A stretch of DNA of 64,000 nt. Origin: Cryoendolithus antarcticus (Eukaryota > Ascomycota > Dothideomycetes > Cladosporiales > Cladosporiaceae). The stretch lies in the NCBI GenBank assembly GCA_002077065.1, contig NAJO01000062.1:62001-126000 (forward strand), read 5' to 3'. Position numbers and translations under genes: made by a program. The notes under the pieces were generated by a model that saw only the letters and a list, made by a program, of their open reading frames with translations, did not search any database and was not told the origin of the DNA. This document shows positions 41,102 to 50,239 of the stretch, piece by piece (position 1 is the first letter of the stretch; the number at the start of each line of letters is the position of its first letter).

Positions 41102-42725
41102 ATGTTCTACCGACTTCTCGCTACGCAGGTACTGTTCGCAGTGACCCTTGCGACGCCCATAGCCATTGAACGCCGGCAAAGTGCCAGTGCCTCTGATTCC
41201 CCTGCTGCCACTGTCGTACCTACGGCTACAGCTGTAGGTCCACCAGGTGCAAGTGGCTATCTCCGAGGGTCCACAGATCTAGGTGGTTTCAGTAGCTCGA
41301 ATCCAGTCGACACTACTGCAGATGCCAGCGTGGTATCGCCAGATCAGTACGAGCTCGCTCCTGGTCAAGATGCAGACAAAGACCTTGGCCTCTTCCTAGA
41401 CCTGTCTACAGTTGAGAATCCACAGCCGATCAGAGGTTCCACAGACGCACCCACCGATCCTGGCCCACGCAACATCGCCCTCGATAGGGAGAACAGTGAC
41501 GCTTTCGCACCTCCTGGTACTGACGCTGGGACTGTGCCGAACGGAAAGTGGCCGCTGGGACTTTCAGCCAACAGGCATGGACTCGGCAGCGCAGGGTGGG
41601 CCCGCCAGCAGAACATTGATGCCCTGCCTATCGCCACCGCTATGGCTGGTGTGGACATGCGACTTAGTCCAAATGCATACCGCGAGATGCACTGGCACAA
41701 AGCCAATGAGTGGTCGTTGATTCTCAATGGAAGTGTGCGGCTGAACAGCATGAACGAGGCAGGCGAGACGTTTGTAGATGATTTGCAGGCAGGGGATGTG
41801 TGGTTCTTCCCGGCAGTAAGTCACAATCACACCGTCGACTTGCTCTTGCCGTACTCACATCAACACGCAGGGTATTCCTCACTCCATCCAAGCTTCCGAG
41901 GCTGGTGTTGAGTTCCTTCTTGTCTTCGACTCCGGTGACTTCAGCGAAGACGGCACAAATCTCCTCTCTGAAACATTCGAGCGGAATTCTAAGGCCGTGC
42001 TAGCCAAAGACCTTCGGGTCGATACATCCGCCTTCGACAAGATTCCCGACGGCGAGCTCTATATCTTCGACGGCACGCCATTCCCCAAGAACATCTCGAC
42101 CGACAACATCACTGGTCCAGCCGGCGTGATCCCGCAGTCTAGCACTTACAGCTACCATCTCAGCCAGCAAGCCGCGTATGAAGTACCTGGCGGAAGTGTG
42201 AAGATCATAGATCCTGTGAGCTTTCCAATCGCGAGCAACTTCGCTGCAGGGCTTTTTGTCATCAAGCCTGGAGCCATGCGGGAATTGCATTGGCATACTA
42301 CTAGCGACGAGTGGAACTACATCATCTCTGGTCAGGGTCGATTGACGGTTTACTCTGCTCCTGCTTCGTCAAGGACCTTTGACTTCCAGGCAGGAGATGT
42401 GGGATACGTGCCCGTACCTGCAAGCCATTACTTGGAAAATACGGGAACGGAGGATTTGGTGTACCTCGAAGTTCTGCAGGCACCTGCTTATAATGATGTG
42501 AGTGTAGCTAGATCGATGTTGCTCCATGATCCTGCGACAATAATCGCTGACTTTGTTCACTAGATATCGGTCGCGCAGTGGCTCGGCCTGACGCCCAAGC
42601 GAGTCGTCAAGGATCACCTGGGGTTCAGCGACGATACATTGAACAGGCTGCCGAAGATCAAGCCGTACATCCTGCCGGGCAACACGAACTTGACGCAAAC
42701 AAACTTTACAAGTGAAAGCGAGTAG
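41102..42725 (+). CDS. Secreted bicupin oxalate decarboxylase
   Basis: Exons 41102-41815, 41871-42497 and 42564-42725 give 500 residues; introns are 55 and 66 nt. The chosen ATG opens with a signal peptide (MFYRLLATQVLFAVTLATP) followed by a KR-like processing region and a Ser/Ala linker. Two cupin domains bind Mn: domain 1 has HWHKANEW (His 197, 199, Glu 203) and GDVWFFPAGIPHS, domain 2 has HWHTTSDEW (His 378, 380, Glu 385) and GDVGYVPVPASHYLENTG. The lid loop of domain 1 reads SEDGT (263-267), keeping the Glu that directs decarboxylation rather than oxidation in the characterised bacterial enzyme. Expected reaction: oxalate to formate and CO2, outside the cell. Confidence 0.94.
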
Positions 42726-42904
42726 ACAGCAGCAGCGGTAGTCAGGCTGATGAATGTAGAAATTGAGCTCTCCCACACTGTAGTTCAGCTACGGTTCATT
42801 AGCATAGATCTATAAGTCTAGTATCTAACATTACGACATTCCATCGTACACACCCGGAAGCAAACCAAACTGTCCCTGTGAAGCACGGTAGTCCGTGGCC
42901 ACGC

Positions 42905-43843
42905 TTACATCGCCATAGCAATGAGACCAGCTGCAGCGGCGAAAGCGGGCGCCGCAGTGATCATCGCTACAACGCCACCTTTGGAAGTGCTCGATGCTCT
43001 AGCTCCCGAAGCCGCACTCTCTGTACCACTTGTCGGACTTGCACTGCTCGTCACACCAGCCACATTGCTGAACGCCACTGTAGTCGTCCCTCCCACGATG
43101 ACTCCACCAGTAGCCAAGCCCACATCTCCACCACTGACCGTTGCAGTCCCGCCCACAGCCACAGTCGTGCTTCCGACAATCGCCTCGGTGACCGTGCTGC
43201 CTCCGCTGGTGACCACAGCCTCCAATGCAGTCACGACCGCACCTCCACTGAGCGTCACAATCGCGCCAGCGATGGAGCTCGGGCTACCGTCCGCAGCGCG
43301 AAGATTCGCATCCGGCTCCACTCCAGGGCAGGCCAGAATGCAGTTCTTCAGCGTTTCGTAGCTAGCGCCTTCCTGCAAGTTGCCCGGGTACGAAGCCTGC
43401 GCGCAACTCCTCGCGCACGCCATTGCTGAGCAAGGAAGCTTATTCGCGTCCCAGAACGGCGCGCCATTGAGGTGCTTTTCGTAGTCTGTTGGCTGGCCAG
43501 AGCCGCCGGAGAAAGTAAACTTGTTGCTGTAAGTCGGGCTGGATGAGGTCGTCAGATCCGCAATGCCGATGGAGTAGTAGTCTGCGTCTGGGCCTACATC
43601 TGCCGAGATGTTCAGGGATAGTGGTGAATTGAGACTCGTAGAGTTCTGGAGATAGCACATTGGCCCTTGGGTTCCGGTGACTGCGGCTGCGAGGAAGACG
43701 CGGTAGGAGTCGCTGTTGGCGTTTTGGAAGGTAGCGTTGAAGGGCTGCGCAGCGGTGATTGTGGAAGGAACCACGATGCCGTTGAGAGCTTGAGCGAGCG
43801 TGAGCAGACACGCCGCGCTGGCGAAGTAGGCGATGCTAGACAT
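42905..43843 (-). CDS. GPI-anchored secreted protein
   Basis: Intronless, 312 residues. Features are a signal peptide (MSSIAYFASAACLLTLAQA), an N-terminal beta-rich part with a small Cys set (CYLQ; PCSAMACARSC; CILACPG), and a Gly/Thr/Val-rich segment with imperfect GGxTVT/GGxVVT repeats. A Ser-rich stalk and a C-terminal hydrophobic tail preceded by small residues (a GPI-attachment signal) complete it. It is most likely a cell-wall or plasma-membrane surface protein; no enzymatic motif is seen. The gene is convergent with the oxalate decarboxylase gene, about 180 bp away. The GGxTVT style resembles the repeat unit of the giant surface protein at 58-62 kb, perhaps only by shared composition. 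Confidence 0.85.
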   Translation of the reverse strand: MSSIAYFASAACLLTLAQALNGIVVPSTITAAQPFNATFQNANSDSYRVFLAAAVTGTQGPMCYLQNSTSLNSPLSLNISADVGPDADYYSIGIADLTTSSSPTYSNKFTFSGGSGQPTDYEKHLNGAPFWDANKLPCSAMACARSCAQASYPGNLQEGASYETLKNCILACPGVEPDANLRAADGSPSSIAGAIVTLSGGAVVTALEAVVTSGGSTVTEAIVGSTTVAVGGTATVSGGDVGLATGGVIVGGTTTVAFSNVAGVTSSASPTSGTESAASGARASSTSKGGVVAMITAAPAFAAAAGLIAMAM

Positions 43844-44701
43844 GCTGGCGGTGTTGCTGTGTTCAGTGAGCGTTGTGATATGTCTTGAAATTTCGATGGC
43901 TCGAACACGTCAAGGAAGGAACGACTGAAGTGAATTTCTAAGGAGTGCCCACGCTGGTTCGTGGTATTGAATGTGAATCCCTTCGAATGGGATAGCACGC
44001 AGTGGTAATGAGAGATACTTAGCACAATCGGTCCGCGTCACCTCCCCCAATATTGCATCTCTTTCCTAGCCGCCACGAACCTTGTTTGCAACGTGTGTGG
44101 TACTCGATATAGCAACCGGCATTGACTCGTCAACTTCAGAATACCGATGGGCGGGAGAGTCATCCTCCACCCTGGTGTTGTTGCTCTCTGCAACAAGCAG
44201 GCAAGTTCAGCTTGTCTTGATGACTCCACCTCGTCTTCCCCTGGAGATCGACCGCATTGAATCTTCTGTGCCGTTCTGACAGCTCGTGGCAATCTCGCCG
44301 TAGCGCGTGTGGCTCGCGAAAACATCAAACGCTGTGCTCCACCATGCCGGCGGCCGAGCCGTCACTGTGTAACCTGCCGGCACATCATCGCGACAGGTTC
44401 GCTTCAGTGCCGGCAATCCTGCCCCTGCCTACACGGCCAATACGCCCGGGAAAGCAAGTAGTACTGACAGCCGCGAGCGACCCTGGGGCTCTCAATTGCC
44501 TGCCACTGCTTGCATAGTCTCTATAGTGATGAGATCCACAACTGAATGGTAGTAGGTCCGAGGTGAGGTACACTTTCCCCTCACCACCAATAGCCGCGCT
44601 TGAGCTGTGCGAGGTAGGTGATCTTCTCTTTTATCGTTGCTACTGTGAGAAGAGCTTTGCCTGTCCGTGGGCATGACTTGTGGCCACAGTACATCACGAA
44701 C
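43844..44701. other. Divergent promoter, GPI protein / epoxide hydrolase
   Basis: 858 bp without a supported gene. A cluster of GCCGGC words and a small inverted repeat AACCTG...CAGGTT (44371-44376 and 44394-44399) occur near 44.3-44.4 kb; significance is unclear. Confidence 0.45.
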
Positions 44702-45883
44702 ATGTCAAGGAATAGTGCAGAAGCAATACAGAAACTGGATCCGTGGCCACTGCCACAAGGCGTCTCGGAAGACTACATCGACTGCTCCGACTCCTGCGGA
44801 CTGAATTGGCATATTCTCAAAGCTGGTCAACCAGGCAAACCACTGATACTCTTCTGTCATGGCTTTCCCGAGCTCTCGTTTTCCTGGCGCAAGATCCTCC
44901 CCAAGATCGCCGAGAAAGGGTTTCACTGCGTAGCTATGGACCAACGGGGCTATGGCCGCACCACATGCTCAGACGATGGCCTTCCCTTCGATAAGGTCGA
45001 CTTGACTCAATACACTATGACAAACCTCGTCCGCGACTTAGTCTGTCTGGTCTACAAGCTCGGTTACACCCAAGTTCACTGCATCATCGGTCATGACTTC
45101 GGAGGCATGTCCAGCGCAATGGCAGCCTTGATGCGCTCGGATATCTTCCTGTCGACCGTACAAATGTCGCATCCCTACAAGCCTCCGCCACCGCCGGCTT
45201 TCGGCGCTGACCCAGTGAAGAAGCCCGTAGACATCCAATCGGAGCTTGCAGCCTTGAAGCCCCCGTTGAAGCACTACAAGTACTACAACTCTACGCCCCC
45301 GGCAGCTTCACACTGGGATAGCCCATCTCAAGGTCTCGAGACTTATCTGCGAGGCTACTTCCATCTCAAGTCTGGCGACTGGGCAGGCAATGCTAATACT
45401 CGTCCACTCACATCTTGGTCTGGCGAAGCCCTGCGAGATATGCCTCAATACTACATCATGCCTCTCAATGAGACCTTTCCTGAAGTCATTCATTCGAACA
45501 TGACGAATGAAGACATCCACAAGACGGACCCTTGGCTCACACCCCAAGATCTTCAGGTGTACGTATCCGAATGGTCTCGCACAGGATTTCAAGGAGCGCT
45601 AAACTGGTATCGGGCGCAAACGCAGTCAACGCCCCAAAGTGCGAAAGATCTTTTCCTGTACGCGGGCAAGCGGATCGAAGTACCAGTGACATTCATCAGC
45701 GGGCAACGGGACTGGGGCAATTATCAGCAGCCTGGGGCGGTAGAAGGCTATGAGAGTGAACAGAACGTTGCAAGAGGCTGCTGGCGAGGGAAGACGCTCG
45801 TGGAGGGTGCGGGTCATTGGGTGCAGCAGGAGAAGCCCGAGGAAGTGATCGAGGCATTGAGTAAGTTTCTCGATAGCTTATGA
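44702..45883 (+). CDS. Alpha/beta-hydrolase, epoxide hydrolase type
   Basis: Intronless, 393 residues from the first ATG; the open frame extends further only through GTG. Motifs of soluble epoxide hydrolases are present: oxyanion-hole HGFPE at about 53-57, the nucleophile elbow GHDFGG with Asp 132, the acid in SGQRDWGNYQQPG and the base in GAGHWVQQEKP with His 372. No signal peptide is seen. The family opens epoxides to vicinal diols, in fungi for detoxification or secondary metabolism. The substrate is unknown; a haloalkane dehalogenase is less likely because of the HGFPE and cap features. It converges with the MFS gene only 145 bp away. Confidence 0.9.
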   Translation: MSRNSAEAIQKLDPWPLPQGVSEDYIDCSDSCGLNWHILKAGQPGKPLILFCHGFPELSFSWRKILPKIAEKGFHCVAMDQRGYGRTTCSDDGLPFDKVDLTQYTMTNLVRDLVCLVYKLGYTQVHCIIGHDFGGMSSAMAALMRSDIFLSTVQMSHPYKPPPPPAFGADPVKKPVDIQSELAALKPPLKHYKYYNSTPPAASHWDSPSQGLETYLRGYFHLKSGDWAGNANTRPLTSWSGEALRDMPQYYIMPLNETFPEVIHSNMTNEDIHKTDPWLTPQDLQVYVSEWSRTGFQGALNWYRAQTQSTPQSAKDLFLYAGKRIEVPVTFISGQRDWGNYQQPGAVEGYESEQNVARGCWRGKTLVEGAGHWVQQEKPEEVIEALSKFLDSL

Positions 45884-46027
45884 TCTTGTCCAAGCATGGA
45901 AGTCACATGTCATGAATTTGGGAGAGGGACATAGATGTGTGGGTGGAGGGGTTTCAACATTACGCTAATCAATGCCATCCGTGCCCGACGCTATGCTGAG
46001 TGGTGTGGGTATCATACAATGCTGTCA

Positions 46028-47862
46028 TTAGTTATGTGCTTTTTCACGCGGCCTCACCCTCCTGGCTTCTCCTTTTCTCCTCAATAGCTCTCGCTTCCGC
46101 CTTGCTTCCCTTCTCTGGCGCCTTGACACTCTTCCACTCCAAGCCCGCAGCGCCGAGCGAAGCAGCACTGCCAGTCCCACTGCACATAAGAATGTCTGTC
46201 GCAGCGCGTAGTTGTAGACAATCAACACCTCCGGGAGCTGCGCAGCTGGGACTAAGTTTCGGATTTCGGTTGCACCAGTCGTGACGATGACCAGCGGGTC
46301 AATGCCGTATTGCTGAAGGCCCTTGACGAGCTCTGACTGCAGGATATTCTGGCCAACAGAGATGAATATTGCGCCGCCCAACATTTGGGTGAGAAAGACC
46401 AGCGAGATACCCGAAGGTACATCAGTCTTCGAAAGGACCGTCTGGGCGGCCATATTACCCTGTTGCATCCCGAGGCCGAGTCCGAATCCGAAGAGTACCT
46501 GGTAGCCGATCCACATGCTGTGACCTGTTGCTGGCGTCCAAGTGCTGATCATTGCAGCGCCGATAGGCATTATTACGGCAGATGCGTACGCCAGGGGCGT
46601 GTAGTAGCCGATCTTGCTCGTACTGAAACCTCCCATGATGGTGCCGACGACCAGTGAGAGGACCATGGGTATGGTGTCGATGCCAGACTGTACCGCGGAC
46701 ACGCCCTTAATACTCTGGAACCAGATTGGCACGTAGTAAATCATGAGCATCATTGCCGATGCGAGTGTGAAGGTCCACCACATCGCGGCGAGGATGCTGC
46801 GTTGCTTGATAATGTGGGCGGGAATCATGGCAGTGTCTTGGCGGAAAATTTGGACTGCCACGAATGCCAAGAAAAGTACGACAAAGACAACGAACAGCGC
46901 GATGATGCGTTTGTCGCTCCATGCATACGTTGAACCGCCCCACTGGAGCGCTAGTAAGAGGCAGACAATGCTGGGTGTTAAGAAGAGGTTGCCAAGCGGA
47001 TCGAGGAGAGCCAGCTTTCGTTTCAGCGTGAGGTCGCCGCGCTTGGGCTCGATTGGCTTCAGGATGAAGGCAACGATAACCAGCACAATGGCGCCGATTG
47101 GAAGATTGACATAGAAGCAAAAGCGCCAGGTGACCTTGGAGGAGGTGAATGCGCCGCCGAGGAGAGGGCCAGCTATGGATGCCACGCCGAAGACCGCACC
47201 GAACATTCCCTGGTACTTCGGCCGCTTTGCCAGGGGTATTGTGTTGGTCATGAGCACGATAGCGCCAGACATGACACCAGCAGATCCGATGCCCGCGATG
47301 GCGCGGCCAACGATGAAGACTGTCGAGCTCGGTGCGGCTCCGCAGATCGCGCTGCCGATCTCGAACAGAAAAATGCATGCCAGGAAGACGGGCTTCGGTG
47401 GATAGAAGGTATACACACGACCAAGGACAAGCTGGAAGGTGCAGGCAGTCAGGAGAAATGCACTGCCGTACCAGCCGATGTCTTTGAGTGAGTGGAAGTC
47501 ATCGGTCATTTTGGGGATTGCGGTCGCGATGATTGTACGGTCCTGCCACCTGTCAGTCGAGAAACATACGTAGTAACAAACCGAGTACTTACAAGTGCGA
47601 CTAGGAATATAGCAAGTGCTATCGCGATCATGACCACAGCTGCGGCCGCAGGTGGTGGGTACTCGTTGTCGTCGTCAGGGACAGGCGAACCAGGTGCCTT
47701 CTCAGCATCGTGTGCAACAGTCTCCTGCATTTCTGGCTTGCGTGATGCTTCTGTCGATGAGCTTCCTAGTCGCTCCTCGACGGTGTGTGATGGTAGTTGG
47801 TCGTTCATGGCGTCGGTCTTCTCGCTTGGCACCACCGCAGTGGTCTGCTCGATGGGTGACAT
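46028..47862 (-). CDS. DHA2-family MFS multidrug transporter
   Basis: Exons 47862-47593 and 47542-46028 give 594 residues. The 50-nt intron (GTAAGT...GGCAG) joins IFLVAL to DRTIIATAIPKMTDDF, the hallmark helix 1 to loop motif of the 14-helix DHA2 drug:H+ antiporters. Further motifs are IGWYGSAFLLT, GRAIAGIGSAGVMSG and GVASIAGPLLGGAFT (antiporter motif C-like). The N-terminus (about 70 residues) is acidic and cytosolic; the C-terminus is unusually rich in Arg/Lys. It resembles exporters of toxins or metabolites in filamentous fungi; cargo is unknown. Its neighbour, the epoxide hydrolase, is convergent, so co-regulation is not implied. Confidence 0.94.
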
Positions 47863-48143
47863 AGTGAAGGTAGGAGCGAGTGGAAGCCCGTTGCGATATT
47901 CAATGTCGACTACTGTGATGCCAAAACTCAGTATCTGGACGCCCTTTAGTCTCTATATACTTCTCGCAAACCCAGTAATGACTGTATCACGGCCGCGCTG
48001 AATGCGAGCGTGCTGAGGTACGATCGTATTGTCCGGGCGGGAACCGTTGCACGTTCGGATTGCGAGCGTCCGCTCGGGCGGTATAACAACCCGAGCAGAT
48101 TAGAGGAGTTGATTGGCTGTTGGGCACCGTAGCGTGACGGAGT
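47863..48143. other. MFS promoter region
   Basis: Sequence immediately upstream of the MFS start; no gene and no clear element was recognised. Confidence 0.4.
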
Positions 48144-48371
48144 TCACTTCTGCAACACGGGCTCGATCGCGAGACGTGCATGAGACTTTCGATTGCAAAT
48201 GTGGTTTCGGCTGAACGAGAGTACCTCGTGGAGGCCAGGAACTTGGATCAGGTCCCTGGGGAACGTGCTGGGGCACCAAAGCTTGCGCATCCAAGTGCAT
48301 TCTTGACAAGCTTTGACCCATTGGTGCTTGATGCTGTCCGGGGTCTTGTAACGACCGATCTCGAGACGCAT
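48144..48371 (-). CDS. Possible 75-aa protein or exon
   Basis: A frame of 75 codons whose codon choice (mostly C or G in third position at its start) and composition look genuinely protein-coding: Trp, Cys and His are frequent, for example KACQECTWMRKLWC. The ATG has G at -3, but an in-frame stop lies six codons upstream. A CAG just 3' of that stop could be a splice acceptor, so this may be the last exon of a longer gene. No family is recognised; it could also be a relic. Confidence 0.35.
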   Translation of the reverse strand: MRLEIGRYKTPDSIKHQWVKACQECTWMRKLWCPSTFPRDLIQVPGLHEVLSFSRNHICNRKSHARLAIEPVLQK

Positions 48372-48716
48372 GTCCGGGGCTGTGCCTCAGTATCTGCCCA
48401 TGTCGGAGAGTCTCCCATGCTCCCCTGCTGCTGTGAAGGTACCCATGACAGCATGATCAAGGGATTGGGTTTGCATCGTTACTTTGGGGAGGCCCAGGAT
48501 CTGTCTCCCATTATAGTGCTTGAACGCGCGATGAAGCACTACGAAAAAACCTTGACCCGCATCAGGACGTCAAGGCTGCTAGCAGGTACAATAGTATAGA
48601 AATCAGCTTACCGTTCTGTGGTAGCGCCCTATACGCATCATGGCTCCTCACGCAATGTACATCACATCTGGCTCTGGTTTCGGCCTCTAAGCCATGATGC
48701 CCAATGGCATATACAA
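48372..48716. other. Unassigned spacer
   Basis: Overlapping frames on both strands but nothing I can support. It may contain a 5' exon of the 75-codon frame. Confidence 0.35.
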
Positions 48717-49991
48717 TCACAAGATGAAGTCAGTCTCCATCCCATCGTCCAACTGCTCCACCCCACCCGCGTATTTCAAGCCCGGCTTGACTATGCCTCG
48801 CGACGACGTGAAGTCGAAGGCCCCAGTGTCTAGGCCAGCGACTGTCGCCTGCTGATCGACAGGGAACATAACAAACTCGTCGAACACCCTCTCAGTCTCA
48901 TGCTGTTGGGTAGGCGCCGCAGCAGACTCCTCAGCTGCAATAACGCCATACCTTCCCGCGACGAGTCCAGTCCTGACCATCACATGCATTCCATCTTCAA
49001 CCCCATCCCTCTCATCGTACACACTCCCTTCCTCGTCAGAGATCTCGTACAGCATGGCATCGTGCCCACCGCCGACGCAAGGCTCAGGCAGATGCGGCAA
49101 CAGAGCATCTAACTCCCAGATAGTCTTGTACTTCTTGCCTTGCACCGGCTGAGTGACCTTCTTCCAGCGATTAGCTTCGTCGTCCCATTCCGCGATCGTT
49201 GTCATCCAGTCTTCATGACTGAGCGCCTCGTCATGAAGCTCGCGATAGGAGATGCGCTGCTGATATGCAAGCGTCCGAGCCTTCTGGTGAGCGGGAGTGG
49301 TAAATTCACCGCAGAGCTTGCACATGGCGCGAGACTTACGACAGTTGTGCTTTGCAACTGCGAAGGGGCCTTTGATAGGACGCAAAGGAGAGATGCTGCG
49401 GCTTGTAAGGCCTGAAACAATTGAGGCTGGCAGCAAGCGCATCCACACCGCGACTTGCAGAAGCTCAGCGCTCAGATAGCCTGGGTTCAGATGATGCCAC
49501 TTGACCTCCTCGACAAACTGCTCGTGCGGGGACGGAGTGAACGGCCAGAAATGGTTCATACCGCTCTGACCTCCAGACGCGAAGTTCGGAATGCTGCTGT
49601 CAATAAACGTATACTGCGTAGAGAAATGCTCCAGCTGCTGCTCCGTACTCAAGACCGTCCGATACCAAAGATCCTCTCGCGCAGCGCGACTCTCATCGGA
49701 CGTATCAATCGACGTATCATCCTCGAGACTCTTGGCACCGCCGTAGTCGCCTACTGGCAACAGGCCAAACCACCACTGACACTGCACATTGCCACAGACG
49801 CCGACACCGAATGTATGCGCCGTCCTTGCACGCACGACACCATCGCCGTAGACGTTGTCCGTAATGCGAGGATGCGGATCATCCATGCAGACCAGCTGAC
49901 CGCAGGAGTTCAGGCCGGCTTTGTGGCATGGCGAGGAGATCTTGAGCTTGATGCATTGGCAGAGGTAGCGGAATTTGGTGTAGATGCACAT
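48717..49991 (-). CDS. Conserved-looking hypothetical protein with N-terminal Cys motif
   Basis: Intronless, 424 residues, proper ATG. I do not recognise the family. The N-terminus carries regularly spaced cysteines (C2, C11, C13, C22, C30, C35) in a context like YLCQCIKLK and SCGQLVC, suggesting a small zinc-binding module. A second Cys pair occurs mid-protein (MCKLCGEF). The middle is rich in Trp and His, with EEVKWHHLNPGYLS and HEDWMTTIAEWDDEANRWKKV; the C-terminal 100 residues are acidic and probably flexible. No signal peptide or membrane segment is seen, so a nuclear or cytosolic role is likely, but no function can be assigned. It lies downstream of the Rab GAP gene on the same strand. 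Confidence 0.8.
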   Translation of the reverse strand: MCIYTKFRYLCQCIKLKISSPCHKAGLNSCGQLVCMDDPHPRITDNVYGDGVVRARTAHTFGVGVCGNVQCQWWFGLLPVGDYGGAKSLEDDTSIDTSDESRAAREDLWYRTVLSTEQQLEHFSTQYTFIDSSIPNFASGGQSGMNHFWPFTPSPHEQFVEEVKWHHLNPGYLSAELLQVAVWMRLLPASIVSGLTSRSISPLRPIKGPFAVAKHNCRKSRAMCKLCGEFTTPAHQKARTLAYQQRISYRELHDEALSHEDWMTTIAEWDDEANRWKKVTQPVQGKKYKTIWELDALLPHLPEPCVGGGHDAMLYEISDEEGSVYDERDGVEDGMHVMVRTGLVAGRYGVIAAEESAAAPTQQHETERVFDEFVMFPVDQQATVAGLDTGAFDFTSSRGIVKPGLKYAGGVEQLDDGMETDFIL

Positions 49992-50239
49992 CTTGCGCGG
50001 CGATCAATAGGACCGATGTGATGATCCAACTCGATGCTAGTGTATGTGCCAGTGTGTTGTGGTATTGAGTGTCGCGAAGTCGCGTAGTCGACTTAAGGAC
50101 GCGTATGCCAAGTCTTGTCTTGATGTTGGACAGTGGCGGAAGGTGCGATGGACGCTGTTATGCGCGGAAGGTGCGCAGCTAGCTTGCCTTGCGCTGATCA
50201 CAGCGCACGCCTATCGCGATCCCCAGTAGCATCTCCAAC

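Noticed and set aside
44371..44399. AACCTG...CAGGTT inverted repeat considered as a terminator or regulatory hairpin.
   Set aside because: Only 6 bp of stem with a 17-base loop; too weak to call.
28779..48000. Whole region considered as a secondary-metabolite cluster (oxoamine synthase, FMO, epoxide hydrolase, MFS).
   Set aside because: No polyketide, peptide or terpene synthase and no cluster-type transcription factor is present, and housekeeping genes (ORM, Prp24-like) lie between.
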